From contig OX104112.1 in NCBI GenBank assembly GCA_944474755.1, forward strand, positions 93,323,756 through 93,387,755: DNA of 64,000 nucleotides, read 5' to 3'. The position numbers and the translations under genes were made by a program. This DNA is from Limnoperna fortunei (Eukaryota; Mollusca; Bivalvia; Mytilida; Modiolidae). Below, piece by piece: positions 13,701-22,440 of this stretch (position 1 is its first letter; each line of letters starts with the position of its first letter). Under the pieces are notes generated by a model. That model had not been told where the DNA came from, did not search any database, and was given only the letters and a program-made list of their open reading frames with translations.

Positions 13701-16700
13701 ACAGTACCATGGCATTCAGGATGGAAGGAGAATAAGAGACTACATCACACAGATGTATTTTACAAATTGATATAAAGATTTTATATTATTATACTTTATG
13801 AATAAAAGTCTATCATTGATTAGATGCAGAAGTTTTATTTTAAGGAAATGCATAACAAATCATTATTAGTTATATGAGGAATGTATAACCACCTAAAAAT
13901 AAAAAGTATCACAGCTTTGCTCTGCTTGTTTTAAACATTATTATACCATGATAAAAACAACAATAACGACACAATTTGCAAACAACAAAGATATTGATAT
14001 ATAAAATAAATAATAATTTTAAGAAGTAGAAAATTTTCCTTAGTGCTGAGTGATACTAGTATTACTTGATTTATAGTTTAGTGTAGTGCTGAGAAAAGAG
14101 CAAGAGTATTAGTATCTTCAAAGGAATTGTCTAAAATTCTTTGAAGAAGCTGTGTCTGTAAATTGTTTTTTATCAGTTCCTTTTCCAGAACAGCACATTG
14201 TAAGGCATATATATCCTCTGCAGTTTTTTCTTGTCTTGCTAGGTGGTGGAACAACATCAGATCTGTAATTAAGAAATCATGAAAATCACTAGGACTTAAT
14301 AAACGCTATGAATTTTTGTAATTAAAGTTTTAGTTAATAATACATGTTATAGATAAAAAATACTTAAGTAATTTTTCAGTTAAATAAAATAAAACATTAA
14401 AATGTATGCAATCAAGTCATGGCTTAATCTGACAAATTTGTTTAACTTTCACTTCCTGAAAAAAGCTATATTCAGAACATGTCAATTAGAAATTTAATGC
14501 ATTCTTTAAAAGTTTCATTGACGTATGACAGCATTGGCCAAAGCACATTTTCACTGAAGGGCAAGCCAGTTTCATTGAAAATGCACAGAATGATTCTACG
14601 TCGACTGTAACGGTTTAAACCAGTAGAAATCTATAATATTGATGAAAGATATGTGATGTAAATATAACTCTATATGTTGTGGGTAATTTTATTGAAAAAT
14701 AAGCATGTATTCTTAAAACCAAAGTTACAAATGTACTTTTTATTACTTTGTGCACTGGTTAGGATAGGGACAGTCCATGCCTCTTCAATTTCAGCATCCT
14801 GTGTCCTTGGTGTTTCTAGTGGCACACTAGCTTCCCTTATCCTACTGTGGTGAACGTCTAGTCTATTCCTCCAGATTTCATCAGTCAAACTCAATTTTTT
14901 GTCGCCCTCTCACTAATTAAAAGAGTTTCAGCTGCACTGAAATTCAATTTCCTGTCTCTTGAAGCCTTCTCCTGGGTAACTTAAGCCATATTTTTTGGAC
15001 AGAAAGTACAATTATTGCAATGCATTATGGGTAAACATAATTAACAAAGAGTCGTTAGCAGGTTCTCTTTGGTGTTAGCTAATTTTCTCGTTTAATGTTT
15101 TTGAACAACAAAATTTAACGAAAAATTAACTAACGACTTTGTTAATTATTTAACGAGTTGTTAACTTAATCGTCGCTAACTTAAACGAAACTTTTGAACG
15201 ACTGGCCCCAGATTGCAAATTAAAGGAGAAAGCGCTATAAACTGTCAGAAATATTTTTATGAGACATATAAATCTTCACTTTGTCAAGATTACACCTGCG
15301 TTTATGTTAATAAAGATTAACATAGACACTTCGGCATGGACAAATTTAGATCTTTTTATGGCATACAATATGTAGCTTTAAAAATTGCAACATCTCAAAT
15401 TGTTCCTTTAACTGTTATAATTTTCAGGTTTTACTATTTTTTGTACATTATCTGAGTTGTTGGGTGTCGATAGAGAAAACTACGAATGAAAATGAAAGGT
15501 GCAATTCCCTAACAGTCTCTGTCTGTCATCGAGTTCATATTGCACCATGTTTTTAAAAATGTCGGAAGAAAAGTAAGCATATCTCGTTTAAAACAGAAAC
15601 GACAATAATCATCTGATAGTTTTTTTTTGCTCATTATTTACGCAGAGATTGATTCATCTTATTGTATTTAGGTGGTAATAGTAAATAATTATTTTGTAGA
15701 TCGAAAAAATCATTACATCACATCATGACCAGAACCTCGAGGCTGAGGCACGGCAGTTTATTAAGCCATACCTGCCTGGAAAAGGTATTGTCGACATAAG
15801 TGTAATATTGTATGTTATTTTATATCAGTAAAATTATGTTTGTTTCGATTGGATAAAACAAGGTCAGCTGGTTATCACGTCGTGGTAATGCCCCCTCCAG
15901 TAACAAGCAACATGCAACTGTTTATTTTAAATTTATAAAAAATATATGTACATGTACAACCCAAGTTAGGAAAAAATGTCATAAAGTTTAGAAAACTAAC
16001 TGTGTATAGCCTAATCCTACAGCAAGCAGCTACCAATACATAATACAGTCTTAAACACATGGTTTCTTAATTCTTCAATTAAATAAATATAATAGTTGCT
16101 TATATAGCTGGCATTGTCATGATACTTGACAGCACTCGAGAGGGTGGTATTGCCTTTAACATTCATAATGCCCGAGCCTTTGGCTCGGGCATTATCAATG
16201 TTTCATGCAATACCACTCTCCCTTGTGCAGTCAAGCAACTATTGTATGTATAATTCATTTCTGCGTGTATCATGGTTTCCATTCGTAAGTAGTCATAGTT
16301 CATTCAAAACTAAAACACCATTAGTACTGTACAAATATCGTGTATGTGGTTATCTAAATTTTTTTATTTATTTATGTAATCCAATAATACAGCGCAAATT
16401 AGAAACTAATAAACCTTGTATATATATACAAAACTTGACATAATGCAGGCGAATGGGTGCCACAGTATCACAACGGTGTGAGTTCGAATCCCGCTGAGCG
16501 TAAGCACAAAATTTGACAGTATTTAAATCTAATTCTAATAGTGTTGGACCTAATTTGTGGACGTATATATAAATATTTGATATTAACCCTGAATTTCTGA
16601 TGCTTCAGAAATCCGCTGGATAGATATATTATATGGTTTTCACAATACTAGGACGTTTTTATATATTTTACTTACTGTGACTGTATGACAAGTAACTTTG

Positions 16701-18428
16701 TCATTCTATATAATATATACGAACATGCTGAATTAGATTACCCTACCGCAGGTCGGGGGTTCTCTCCGGATATTCCGGCTTCCTCCCCCAATAAAAACCG
16801 GACGCCATGATATAGCTGAAAAATTGCTGAAAGTGGCATTAAACAATATGCAAACAAACAAACAAACATGAATGAGATTACTGTCAGAATAATACGTAAG
16901 AAAATTCAATCGTCACATGCTAGGGCACATGTACAATGTCTATGTTTGGGATTCACCTCGGTTAATGAAGCTATATTTTTTATATAGCAGATTTGGCCGA
17001 GGGGCCTAGACCGCTGGACACAATGATGCGAATGTGTGCCACAGTGTCACAACGGTATGAGTTCGAATCCCGCTAAGGGTAAGCAAAAAATGTGTGATTA
17101 TGCGCGTAGACACGAGTACTATTCGACAGATACCGTTTTTTCTTTGTTTAACTTTTTTGTATAAATTCATGATTACTTTCATTAAGAACAACCGGATATG
17201 AAACCTCGAACATACCTTGTAACGAGGAACTAACTCAATACGTCGATTTTATTAGGTTAGAATGAAGTTTATTTTGAGTATAAATTTGTCCTGCTATTTT
17301 GGAGGGTTTTTTCCATGTAGACTCAATAAGTTAGTGATTACTGTAGTAGAAAGAAAGAGCTAAAATATTATGCACATATGAGAAGTAAAGTCAATAAATC
17401 TATTTTGAGCGATATGACTGACATGGTTTCTATATCGTAATGTGTAATTTGATAGGATTGTTTTTATGGTCCTTGAATACTCTTTTAACCTCAAATCGAT
17501 TTCCGGGTCGTAGTCTACAATTGGCTGTTACAGTATGCACCAACCAAATTCGACAAATATAGCATCGAGTGATGGCACAGCATATCACAATGCCTTTTTT
17601 AATAACGTTTTTATTTGGAATGAGTTTGGCTGTACAACTATTTATACAAGTATGCCAAATTCCAAAGAGAACTTAGTATTTTACATTTCTATTGTAAACT
17701 GTGTTTGAGTTGGTAATGACTGAATGTACAACAAATATAGATATGATTTAACTTAAAGTTTATATATTAAAAATATGAACAAATTCGCCGATCATTGTAA
17801 TAAAGATTGTACACTTCTTAGATATCAAATATAAGAGCATTGTCCGAGTTCTTTATGGTGTCGATCGCATGCATATTCTGAGTTTTCATTATCTCCCTTT
17901 ACCTCATGGCTTAACCATTTATTGTAAATATTAGTCAAGTCTTTTACTTCATACATTTAAAAGGATGATTGGAAAAAACTTGAGTGTCTTGTGTTTTTAG
18001 AATTGTAATAATTATAGTTATTTTTGTGTATTAAAACACAAATAAATAAACATTCAATTATGCAACACTTTCTAAATATGTTTTACATGTATGTATTTAA
18101 ACATTAAAGCGTTTTATTACAGAACTAAAATTCGTATATTATTTGTATAGGACTTCTTTCTAATGACAACCTGGAAAAAATGGCTTATGTTATAGCTAGA
18201 GATTGGCAGGCTATGGCGAAGAAATTGGGATTTTCGAATGAAGATGTTAACAAAATTACTACTAGCCAAGCTGGGGTAGTTAAACAAACATTGAGAATGT
18301 TAGATACATGGCGATTGTCGGATTCAGCAATTCAGAACGGAACTGACCTAATCAAAAGCTTTCATGAAGCGGCAAAATCGGCACAGTGTGGAGCTAAACT
18401 ACTTAGTATGATTTCAAATTATGTGTAA
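1458..18428 (+). CDS. Copy 1: CARD / ZU5-UPA-like / death-domain protein, complete 14-exon long isoform (869 aa)
   Basis: Unnamed gene, probably a death-fold signalling adaptor acting in the cytoplasm (inferred). Coding exons: 1458-1725, 2552-2597, 3928-4132, 5222-5353, 6511-6705, 7062-7215, 7788-7927, 8375-8585, 9066-9204, 9554-10037, 10357-10405, 10954-11177, 15700-15784, 18151-18428. Each junction is GT-AG, the frame stays open, and the total (2610 nt) divides by three. Approximate layout: helical N-terminus 1-105; acidic linker 105-173; ZU5-like strands 174-334; CARD about 340-430; conserved region 451-575; UPA-like 575-675; possible death-fold 676-770; death domain 783-862. ZU5, UPA and death domains occur together in PIDD1, UNC5 and ankyrins. 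No HFS self-cleavage motif was seen. Exon structure is strongly supported; domain names are less certain apart from the death domain. A paralogue lies at 50491 onward. Confidence 0.85.
2552..2597 (+). CDS. Copy 1 exon 2: short linker exon
   Basis: Forty-six bases between TTTATTTACAG and GG/GTAAAC, reading [14 protein letters not shown]. Enters in phase 1 and leaves two bases over, which fit both the K/E-rich exon at 2832 and the exon at 3928. The copy 2 equivalent is longer (145 nt) but keeps both phases. Low-complexity linker; no domain. Confidence 0.7.
2832..3222 (+). CDS. Copy 1 alternative terminal exon: Lys/Glu-rich coiled coil
   Basis: Acceptor TTTTCAAG at 2831. Joined to exons 1-2 it gives a 234-aa protein (705 nt including stop). 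The first half ([20 protein letters not shown] onward) is an ordinary helix; the second half is a K/E/R-rich coiled coil ending in [15 protein letters not shown] and a stop. No donor in the right phase was found to join the exon at 3928, while exon 2 splices to either. It is therefore read as an alternative 3' terminal exon. A possible ATTAAA poly(A) signal follows at about 3304. The copy 2 exon at 53676 is homologous and much longer. Confidence 0.7.
3928..4132 (+). CDS. Copy 1 exon 4: acidic linker
   Basis: Begins after GTATTGCAG with one base completing a codon, then [15 protein letters not shown]; ends phase 0 at TTTCAG/GTATGG. Contains an acidic stretch ([18 protein letters not shown]) followed by [14 protein letters not shown]. 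Copy 2 aligns throughout, including upstream of the internal Met, so the exon codes from its first base and that Met is not the gene's start. Confidence 0.8.
5222..5353 (+). CDS. Copy 1 exon 5: start of ZU5-like beta region
   Basis: Forty-four codons after TGTATTACTAG, phase 0 at both ends, donor TTG/GTAACT. Reads [20 protein letters not shown], then an alternating beta-strand pattern. Copy 2 keeps '[12 protein letters not shown]' exactly. Assigned to the ZU5-like block by position and strand pattern only. Confidence 0.8.
5585..5970 (+). repeat. Interspersed repeat with GCTTGCTGGACCTTAAGCAA tail
   Basis: Carries ATACTGGGTGGG at one end and TGCTTGCTGGACCTTAAGC near the other. A related sequence is at 43740-43960 (ACTGGGAGGGG ... 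CTGCTTGCTGG). Intron of copy 1, no coding potential. Confidence 0.5.
6128..6397 (+). repeat. tRNA-like SINE family A, near full length
   Basis: Head with Pol III box-like motifs (GTGCCGAGTGGTTGGTTGAG; GGTTGTGAGTTCGAGTCTC), body ending in AATAAAAACCGGACGCCAT, then AAAGTAGTG and an A/C-rich tail. Lies in the intron before copy 1 exon 6. Other copies are at 16737, 22960, 28555, 60575, 62080, 62851 and 63852. Confidence 0.75.
6511..6705 (+). CDS. Copy 1 exon 6: ZU5-like core
   Basis: Sixty-five codons, phase 0 to phase 0, between TGTTCTTAG and AAG/GTAACA. Contains '[17 protein letters not shown]', which resembles the ZU5 signature strand-PP-x-A/xF-x-G-T. The copy 2 exon is also 195 nt and matches at 41 of 65 residues by hand alignment, making this one of the best conserved exons. 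Confidence 0.85.
7062..7215 (+). CDS. Copy 1 exon 7: end of ZU5-like region
   Basis: Starts [16 protein letters not shown] after TTGTTAAAG; ends phase 1 at GTCG/GTAAGT. Contains two short beta-like stretches (IELQNIK, YIDISC). A miniature inverted-repeat element begins about 23 nt past the donor. The copy 2 equivalent has two possible donors. Confidence 0.8.
7239..7460. mobile_element. MITE-like element with 26 bp terminal inverted repeats
   Basis: Ends ATACCGTATAAGTGG...CGCG and CGCG...CCACTTATACGGTAT are inverse complements. The interior is rich in CGCGAAA motifs. About 222 bp, non-coding, inside intron 7 of copy 1. Confidence 0.75.
7788..7927 (+). CDS. Copy 1 exon 8: first half of CARD
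   Basis: Exactly 140 nt in both copies. Reads [20 protein letters not shown], then [18 protein letters not shown] and DSDFLDELM. The spacing of Leu/Trp helix 1, 'P..-.VL..hF' and 'hhDEL' matches helices 1-3 of caspase-recruitment domains. Splits the CARD from exon 9 by a phase 0 intron. Confidence 0.75.
8375..8585 (+). CDS. Copy 1 exon 9: second half of CARD
   Basis: Reads [19 protein letters not shown] then [20 protein letters not shown]. The pattern 'ILRKL..(7)..FDKFVDCL......VA..I' fits CARD helices 4-6 as in RAIDD or ICEBERG (family knowledge, aligned by eye). Followed by a polar linker. Ends phase 1 at CCAG/GTATCA. Copy 2 conserves the core (EFDKFVECLKSTQ). Confidence 0.8.
9066..9204 (+). 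CDS. Copy 1 exon 10: beta-rich region after CARD
   Basis: Enters after GTTTTTAG in phase 1, leaves two bases at TTCA/GTAAGT. Contains [19 protein letters not shown], then [14 protein letters not shown]. Copy 2 conserves 'HP.ARF.KLP.GHDKFQ'. Family not certain; possibly a second ZU5-like half preceding UPA. Confidence 0.8.
9554..10037 (+). CDS. Copy 1 exon 11: UPA-like module (main part)
   Basis: The largest exon of the long isoform, 161 codons between TTCTTCCAG and AAG/GTAGTA. The first part has an alpha/beta pattern ([37 protein letters not shown]). From about residue 575 it reads [35 protein letters not shown] and a 'Y-x-G-x-L-x-Y' segment, the layout of UPA-type domains in invertebrate ZU5/death-domain proteins. 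The equivalent copy 2 exon lies beyond the window. Confidence 0.8.
10357..10405 (+). CDS. Copy 1 exon 12: end of UPA-like module
   Basis: Forty-nine bases after TTTATTTCAG reading [16 protein letters not shown], then a phase 1 donor (CCAG/GTAACA). The closing 'FPFTLDVP' resembles the last strand of UPA domains, which typically end '..hTLP'. Confidence 0.75.
10430..10640 (+). repeat. Interspersed repeat shared with about 60120-60250
   Basis: Shares TATCCTTTTGTAG.GGCTACA, ATCTACAAA.GGGGTC and CTCCAAAT.TG with the intron of copy 2 near 60160-60240. Non-coding. Includes a poly-C run at about 10658 just beyond. Confidence 0.45.
10954..11177 (+). CDS. Copy 1 exon 13: possible second death-fold domain
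   Basis: Seventy-four codons after TTTTCTAG, donor ACAAG/GTAATA, phase 0 exit. Reads [20 protein letters not shown], then [18 protein letters not shown]. Trp placement and the amphipathic 'FILYW...L' helix resemble a divergent death domain that would continue into exon 14. Domain call is tentative; the exon itself is well supported by phase. Confidence 0.75.
11518..13770 (+). pseudogene. HARBI1-like transposase, five exons, one frameshift
   Basis: DDE nuclease of PIF/Harbinger elements. Exons: 11518-11789, 12151-12420, 12904-12974, 13211-13426, 13576-13770, all GT-AG and in phase. Starts [18 protein letters not shown]. Catalytic acidic residues are visible in [19 protein letters not shown] and [24 protein letters not shown] matches the family's usual 'GS.HD..I(F)' block. 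In exon 1 the frame breaks at about 11742: QVMITL ends one frame and [15 protein letters not shown] continues in another. The active site is intact but the frame is not, so this copy is probably dead unless the break is an assembly error. Confidence 0.85.
14078..15000 (-). pseudogene. Myb/SANT-like partner gene of the Harbinger element, decayed
   Basis: The minus strand reads [20 protein letters not shown] (about 14955-14900), like the N-terminus of Myb/SANT-like DNA-binding proteins, then stops interrupt, then [19 protein letters not shown] and [17 protein letters not shown] last exon at 14262-14078 gives [18 protein letters not shown] onward to a stop after FSALH. Second proteins of this kind help Harbinger transposases bind DNA and enter the nucleus. 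In-frame stops show decay. Confidence 0.6.
15700..15784 (+). CDS. Copy 1 exon 14: short helical exon
   Basis: Acceptor TATTTTGTAG, 85 nt, donor AAAG/GTATTG, phase 0 to phase 1. Reads [20 protein letters not shown], then IKPYLPGK. It is kept because it joins exons 13 and 15 in phase and stays open. It sits 488 bp beyond the Harbinger element that fills most of the preceding 4.5 kb intron. Confidence 0.65.
16125..16236. repeat. Foldback (hairpin) element
   Basis: Arms run CTTGACAGCACTCGAGAGGG / CCCTTGTGCAGTCAAG and GTGGTATTGC / GCAATACCAC, closing on GCCCGAGCCTTTGGCTCGGGC. Intron 14 of copy 1; no coding. Confidence 0.75.
16440..17100 (+). repeat. tRNA-like SINE family B (two copies) around a family A tail
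   Basis: GATTTGGCCGAGGGGCCTAG with GAGTTCGAATCCCGCTAAG (16987-17085) has A-box and B-box spacing of a Ser/Leu-type tRNA. A headless copy is at 16441-16560, and a family A 3' part (TTCCTCCCCCAATAAAAACC) is at 16737-16865. The same arrangement recurs at 49160-49515. Not a functional tRNA: no clean acceptor stem. Confidence 0.6.
18151..18428 (+). CDS. Copy 1 exon 15: death domain and stop
   Basis: Acceptor TTTGTATAG. Reads [20 protein letters not shown], then [24 protein letters not shown] and [10 protein letters not shown] before TAA at 18426-18428. The W..MA..LGF..-.V..I and ML..W signatures are typical of death domains, which bind other death domains. It is the terminal exon. No strong poly(A) signal is obvious; an ATTAAA occurs near 18630. 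Confidence 0.9.
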
Positions 18429-19200
18429 AAAAACAAGTTTGTTAAAATTAATTGGACTGTTTACTGGTATCATTGTAAATGTAGTGTGAATCTATTATAT
18501 GGACAAACATTTAAATTCAGCTGTGACTAGTAAGGCTTGATTTAAAGACTATTATTACATGCAGAATTTTGAGTGTGTTTGATTGGTCTAAAACACTTTT
18601 GAGTCACGATAAAACAGTGCAAAAATCAAATTAAAATATGGAAATTATTGTCTGCTGCAAGATTCCGTTGCACAGCAGTCAAGCGAAATCTAATATGCAC
18701 CTGGTTTAGACCAGTTCATGCCTGTTTTTCATGACTGTTCCAACGTAGCTATACATTTTAGTTTTAGTGGTCATTGAATCATCTGTAATTATAAAATATA
18801 CTGTTGTAAAATGTAAGAATAAAATTATTAATTTATTTATACTCTTTTCAATATTTGAATTGTGATAAAACTGGAATTTCAGGATTATCAGTAAATCAAT
18901 ATCAAAATCCAGTTTTAACAGAAAATAATAAGAGTAACCAGCATTACAACAATTACAAAATGTAATCATCCTCTGTTTTTCTGATGAAGGAAGGTGGTGA
19001 TTTTATTCGTCTAATAAAACAATTACTGACTTTGATATACGGTCCCTAACAGGATTTGTCAACACTCAAAAATGTATATATATCTCCCCTGGCGGCTGGT
19101 TGAGAAATCCTGATAGCGGCCTATATCTAAGTCATTAATTTATCATAATAAATCAATATCACTAAATTACGTAAATTGAGGGGACCTATAATTATAAGAC
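18429..19200. other. 3' flank of copy 1, no feature seen
   Basis: A+T-rich sequence with no convincing coding exon, repeat end or strong poly(A) signal beyond an ATTAAA near 18630. Confidence 0.3.
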
Positions 19201-19204
19201 ACCA

Positions 19205-19560
19205 TCCGTCCGACCAAAACTAATCGTGTCCGGTCTGTAAATTTTTTTTATCTTTTGAGGTAGGCTTTTGATTTTTTAAATGTGGGTAGATAATATTAAG
19301 GCAATGTTATCGCATACCGTGGTGTATCACCTTTGACCTTGAACTTTGACCTTAAGGTGACATTACTGCGTTTTGAATGACAAATTTATGCTCGGGTTGT
19401 AACTTTTTTTGTTTTGACATAGGCTTTTGATATTTGAAATGTGGGTAGATAATATCAAGGCGATGTGTCCCATACCATGGTTGATGAGCTTTGACCTTGA
19501 CAGAGATGGATACCATCTCACTGATATCTAGTTATCACCAAGGTGTTCGAGTGTCTTATA
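19205..19560 (+). repeat. Two-unit tandem repeat, about 175 bp
   Basis: Two diverged units share GGTCTGTAA/GGGTTGTAA, TAGGCTTTTGAT, AATGTGGGTAGATAATAT and a CTTTGACCTTGA block. Non-coding. Confidence 0.65.
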
Positions 19561-19694
19561 TTTTAACGAGTTTTTAACGAGAAAGCACGAACTCTGGTAT
19601 ATAGAATCACTGTTTATTACATGTATCTGGTAAGGTTGACATCAATCAATTGTACTACCTAACTCATCATTTAAAACGTAGGTGCAATTTTATA

Positions 19695-21301
19695 TACACC
19701 TCGCCATAAGTTAAGCAACACACTATTTATTTCCAGGGATTCATTTCAGATTTTATATATTTTAATATTCTTTAAAGAAATGACAATTTATTGAACATTA
19801 ATGACAAATAAAACATACAAACAATATGTTTACAGTCGCTTTACTTATTGATTGATGAAAAAAGGTTTAAAGCAGATATAAAAAAAGCAGTGCAAATATA
19901 ACTTTCATTAGTAAAAAAATAAGTTTAATTGCATACTTCAATTTCATGAACTTAAGTAAACACATCATCACAGGTCAACGTTCGTTGAAAGAAAAGTCAC
20001 TTTGAAATGCGTTAAACGCAAAAATACTCAGTAAGTCGTGTAACCACCACGCTTCCGGTACAGTTCATTAACTCTCCTCCTCATGCTGTTGACTAAACGA
20101 CGATGTGTAGCATGTCATAAATTCTGCCATTGATTTTGAATGGCAACAAGTAGTTTTTGGATATTTTGACACGCACTTGCTCTGTTATTGGTTGTACGGC
20201 CAATGAAACCCTACAAATATTCAATTGAATTCATATCGGGTGACATAGATGGCCATGGAAGATGCTTAATAGCTTCCCTTTCAATAACATCACGTACAAT
20301 AGCACCTCGGTGAGGTCTTGCGTTGTCATTCATAAAGATGGGTCTGTTACCAAGTGCATGATTGTCAAAATGTGGCACAATAATAGCGTTAATGGCGTCA
20401 TTTCGATATTTCTGCCCTGTTATTGTCCCATCAACCACATACAGATTCAGTTTACAGTCGTATGAAAAGCCTCCCCACAGTTTAACACCGCCACCGCCAA
20501 ACGCTGTAGTGCCTAGGATGTTCTTCCAGTTGTAAGCAGTGCCTCGTTGTCTCCAAACGCGCATGCGCCCATCAATAAGACAAAGAGGAATCTGCCTTCG
20601 TCGGTCCAGTGTACTCGTCGCCAGCTTCGAATATTCCAAATGCAGTGATATCTTGGCCACTCTAAACTTGCTTGGTGATGTCTCTGTGTCAACAGTGGAC
20701 GTTTCAAGGGACGACGAGCTCTGAATTGTTTGGGTGCCTGTTAACTGTTAGAACGGCGACTTTGGTTGCAATATTCCAATCATCACCATAATATCTTACA
20801 ATGTCAAACGGTTGGCGTTTGGCTACATGAACCAGTGCTCTATCCTCCTTTTCAGATGTTTTTAGTGGTCGACCTGACCTAGGACGTTCCTGGATAGTTT
20901 CATCATCTTGATGACGTTTCAGTACCCGGGATACATTACTTAAGTGAATGCAAAGGGTTGTGCTTTCTGACGCAAGCTCTGTATTACACATTCCAACGAT
21001 CTGCCTATTCTCAGCTTCACTCAATGTCCGTCTAGGCATTGTAAAAATGTAAAGATGAAGTCGAAAAAGGCCAGGGGGTTAACACTTAATCGTTAAGGAA
21101 AACAAGGCTTTTAGGCGTGCTCGACTATCGTATGACAAACTGGTTTTGCTATTTTAAAATTTACCCGAGGAGTTAATTAAAGTAACTTTCCGTGCTCGAA
21201 TGATGGCTTTAGTACATAAATAGCAGAAAGTTAATATTCATTCAGATTTGTGAATTAATTAGAAAAAATTGTAGGGGTTGCTTAACTTATGGCGAGGTGT
21301 A
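19695..21301 (-). mobile_element. Tc1/mariner transposon, complete TIR to TIR (1607 bp)
   Basis: Ends are TACACCTCGCCATAAGTTAA and its exact inverse TTAACTTATGGCGAGGTGTA, flanked by TA on both sides, the Tc1/mariner target duplication. A broken transposase gene fills the centre on the minus strand. Confidence 0.9.
20028..21039 (-). pseudogene. Tc1-like transposase, frameshifted with in-frame stops
   Basis: DDE transposase of the Tc1 type. Begins MPRRTLSEAENRQIVGMC, has RPRSGRPLKTSEKEDRALV (linker between DNA-binding repeats), then catalytic blocks HWTDEGRF, FMNDNARPHRG and DMNSIEYL (D, D, E). The reading frame shifts twice between about 20700 and 20580. A stop follows EYL where Trp is usual, and another interrupts the tail before NELYRKRGGYTTY. 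Cannot be active as it stands. Confidence 0.85.
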
Positions 21302-21309
21302 TAAATTTA

Positions 21310-22440
21310 AATTTTTGCAATTTACAGTTTCAGTCTAGTTGTTACAGCTTTTAAGTTACTGTGCAAAAAATAAACATTTCTTGAAAAAATTTTTTTAGTA
21401 CAATACCTCCTATAAGGTGCGATCAGACAACTTTTGAACACACATGATTTGTAGGCCTTGTCCTTTGGGGTAATTAAGTAAATTTACAGTTTAATCTAGG
21501 TGTTATAGACTAATTTATAACACAAAAACTGATTATTTGTCCACATTCGCAATTAATGGCTATAATTTCTATAAAGATTCATCTTGCAATTTTGGACGAA
21601 GCAATTATTTGTACGCCTTGCTTTACAGTTTCAGTTACGCTAAAATGCAACCGAAAATTTTATTAAAGGGTTATAACTCCTATGAGTAGTCATCTGACAA
21701 TTTCAAATCCATTATGGAATTGTAGATCTTTTATTGCTGATAATTTATTTTATTCATAGTTTCACTCTAGCTGTTAAAGATTTTAAGTTACAGGACAAAA
21801 ATGGAAAATTTCATAAAAATATTGTCATTCAAGGTCAATTCCTCATACAAGGAAGCATCTTACAATTTCAGACCTATTAAGGGATTGTATTGCTGATCAT
21901 TTTTTCCATTTATAGTTTAATCTAGCTGTTAAAATTTTTAGTTACAGAACAAAAAACGGAAATTTTGATAAAAAAAATTGTCTTTTAAGGGCAATAACTC
22001 CTATAAGGCTTAATCTGACAATATCAAACCAATAAAGTGAATTGTAGAACTTTTATTTCTGATCATTTTTGCAATTTATATTTACACTCTAGCTGTTATA
22101 ATTTTATGTTACAGGACAAAAACGGGAAAATTGCATAAAAATTGCCGTTTAAGGGCAATAACTCATATAAGGAGTCATGACGATTTCGGACCAATTAAGT
22201 AAGTTGTAGGACTTAAATTGCTGATCATTTTTACATTTACAGTTGTACGGTAGCTCTTATACTTTTAAAGTTATATTGTAAATACCAAACGTTTTTGTCA
22301 AAAATCGTCATTAAAGAGCAATAACTCCCAAGGCCTTTACACAACTTCACACTAATAGCAACTATTGTAGACCTTAATATGCTGATCAATTTGAAGTCAC
22401 GGTTTTCTCTTTAGCTATTATAAATAATTTTGAGAGATTA
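21310..22440. repeat. Degenerate tandem array, roughly 165-185 bp period
   Basis: At least six diverged units, each with AATTTACAGTTT.A.TCTAG, a GTTATA..TTTTAAGTTAC block, GGACAAAAA, and GGGCAATAACTCCTATAAGG. Starts at the right end of the Tc1 element. Related single units occur at 24880-25010 and 45430-45670. Confidence 0.7.

Larger units (their letters stand above)
11331..15211 (+). mobile_element. PIF/Harbinger transposon, TIR to TIR, inside intron 13 of copy 1
   Basis: Ends are CTGGGGCCAGTTGTTCAAA and its imperfect inverse TTTGAACGACTGGCCCCAG. Subterminal regions are packed with CGTTAAA/TTTAACG copies on both sides, as expected of transposase-binding sites. Inside are a HARBI1-like transposase on the plus strand and a Myb/SANT-like gene relic on the minus strand, the usual two-gene Harbinger plan, convergently arranged. 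A clean 3 bp target duplication was not resolved (flanks TTT and ATT). Confidence 0.85.
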
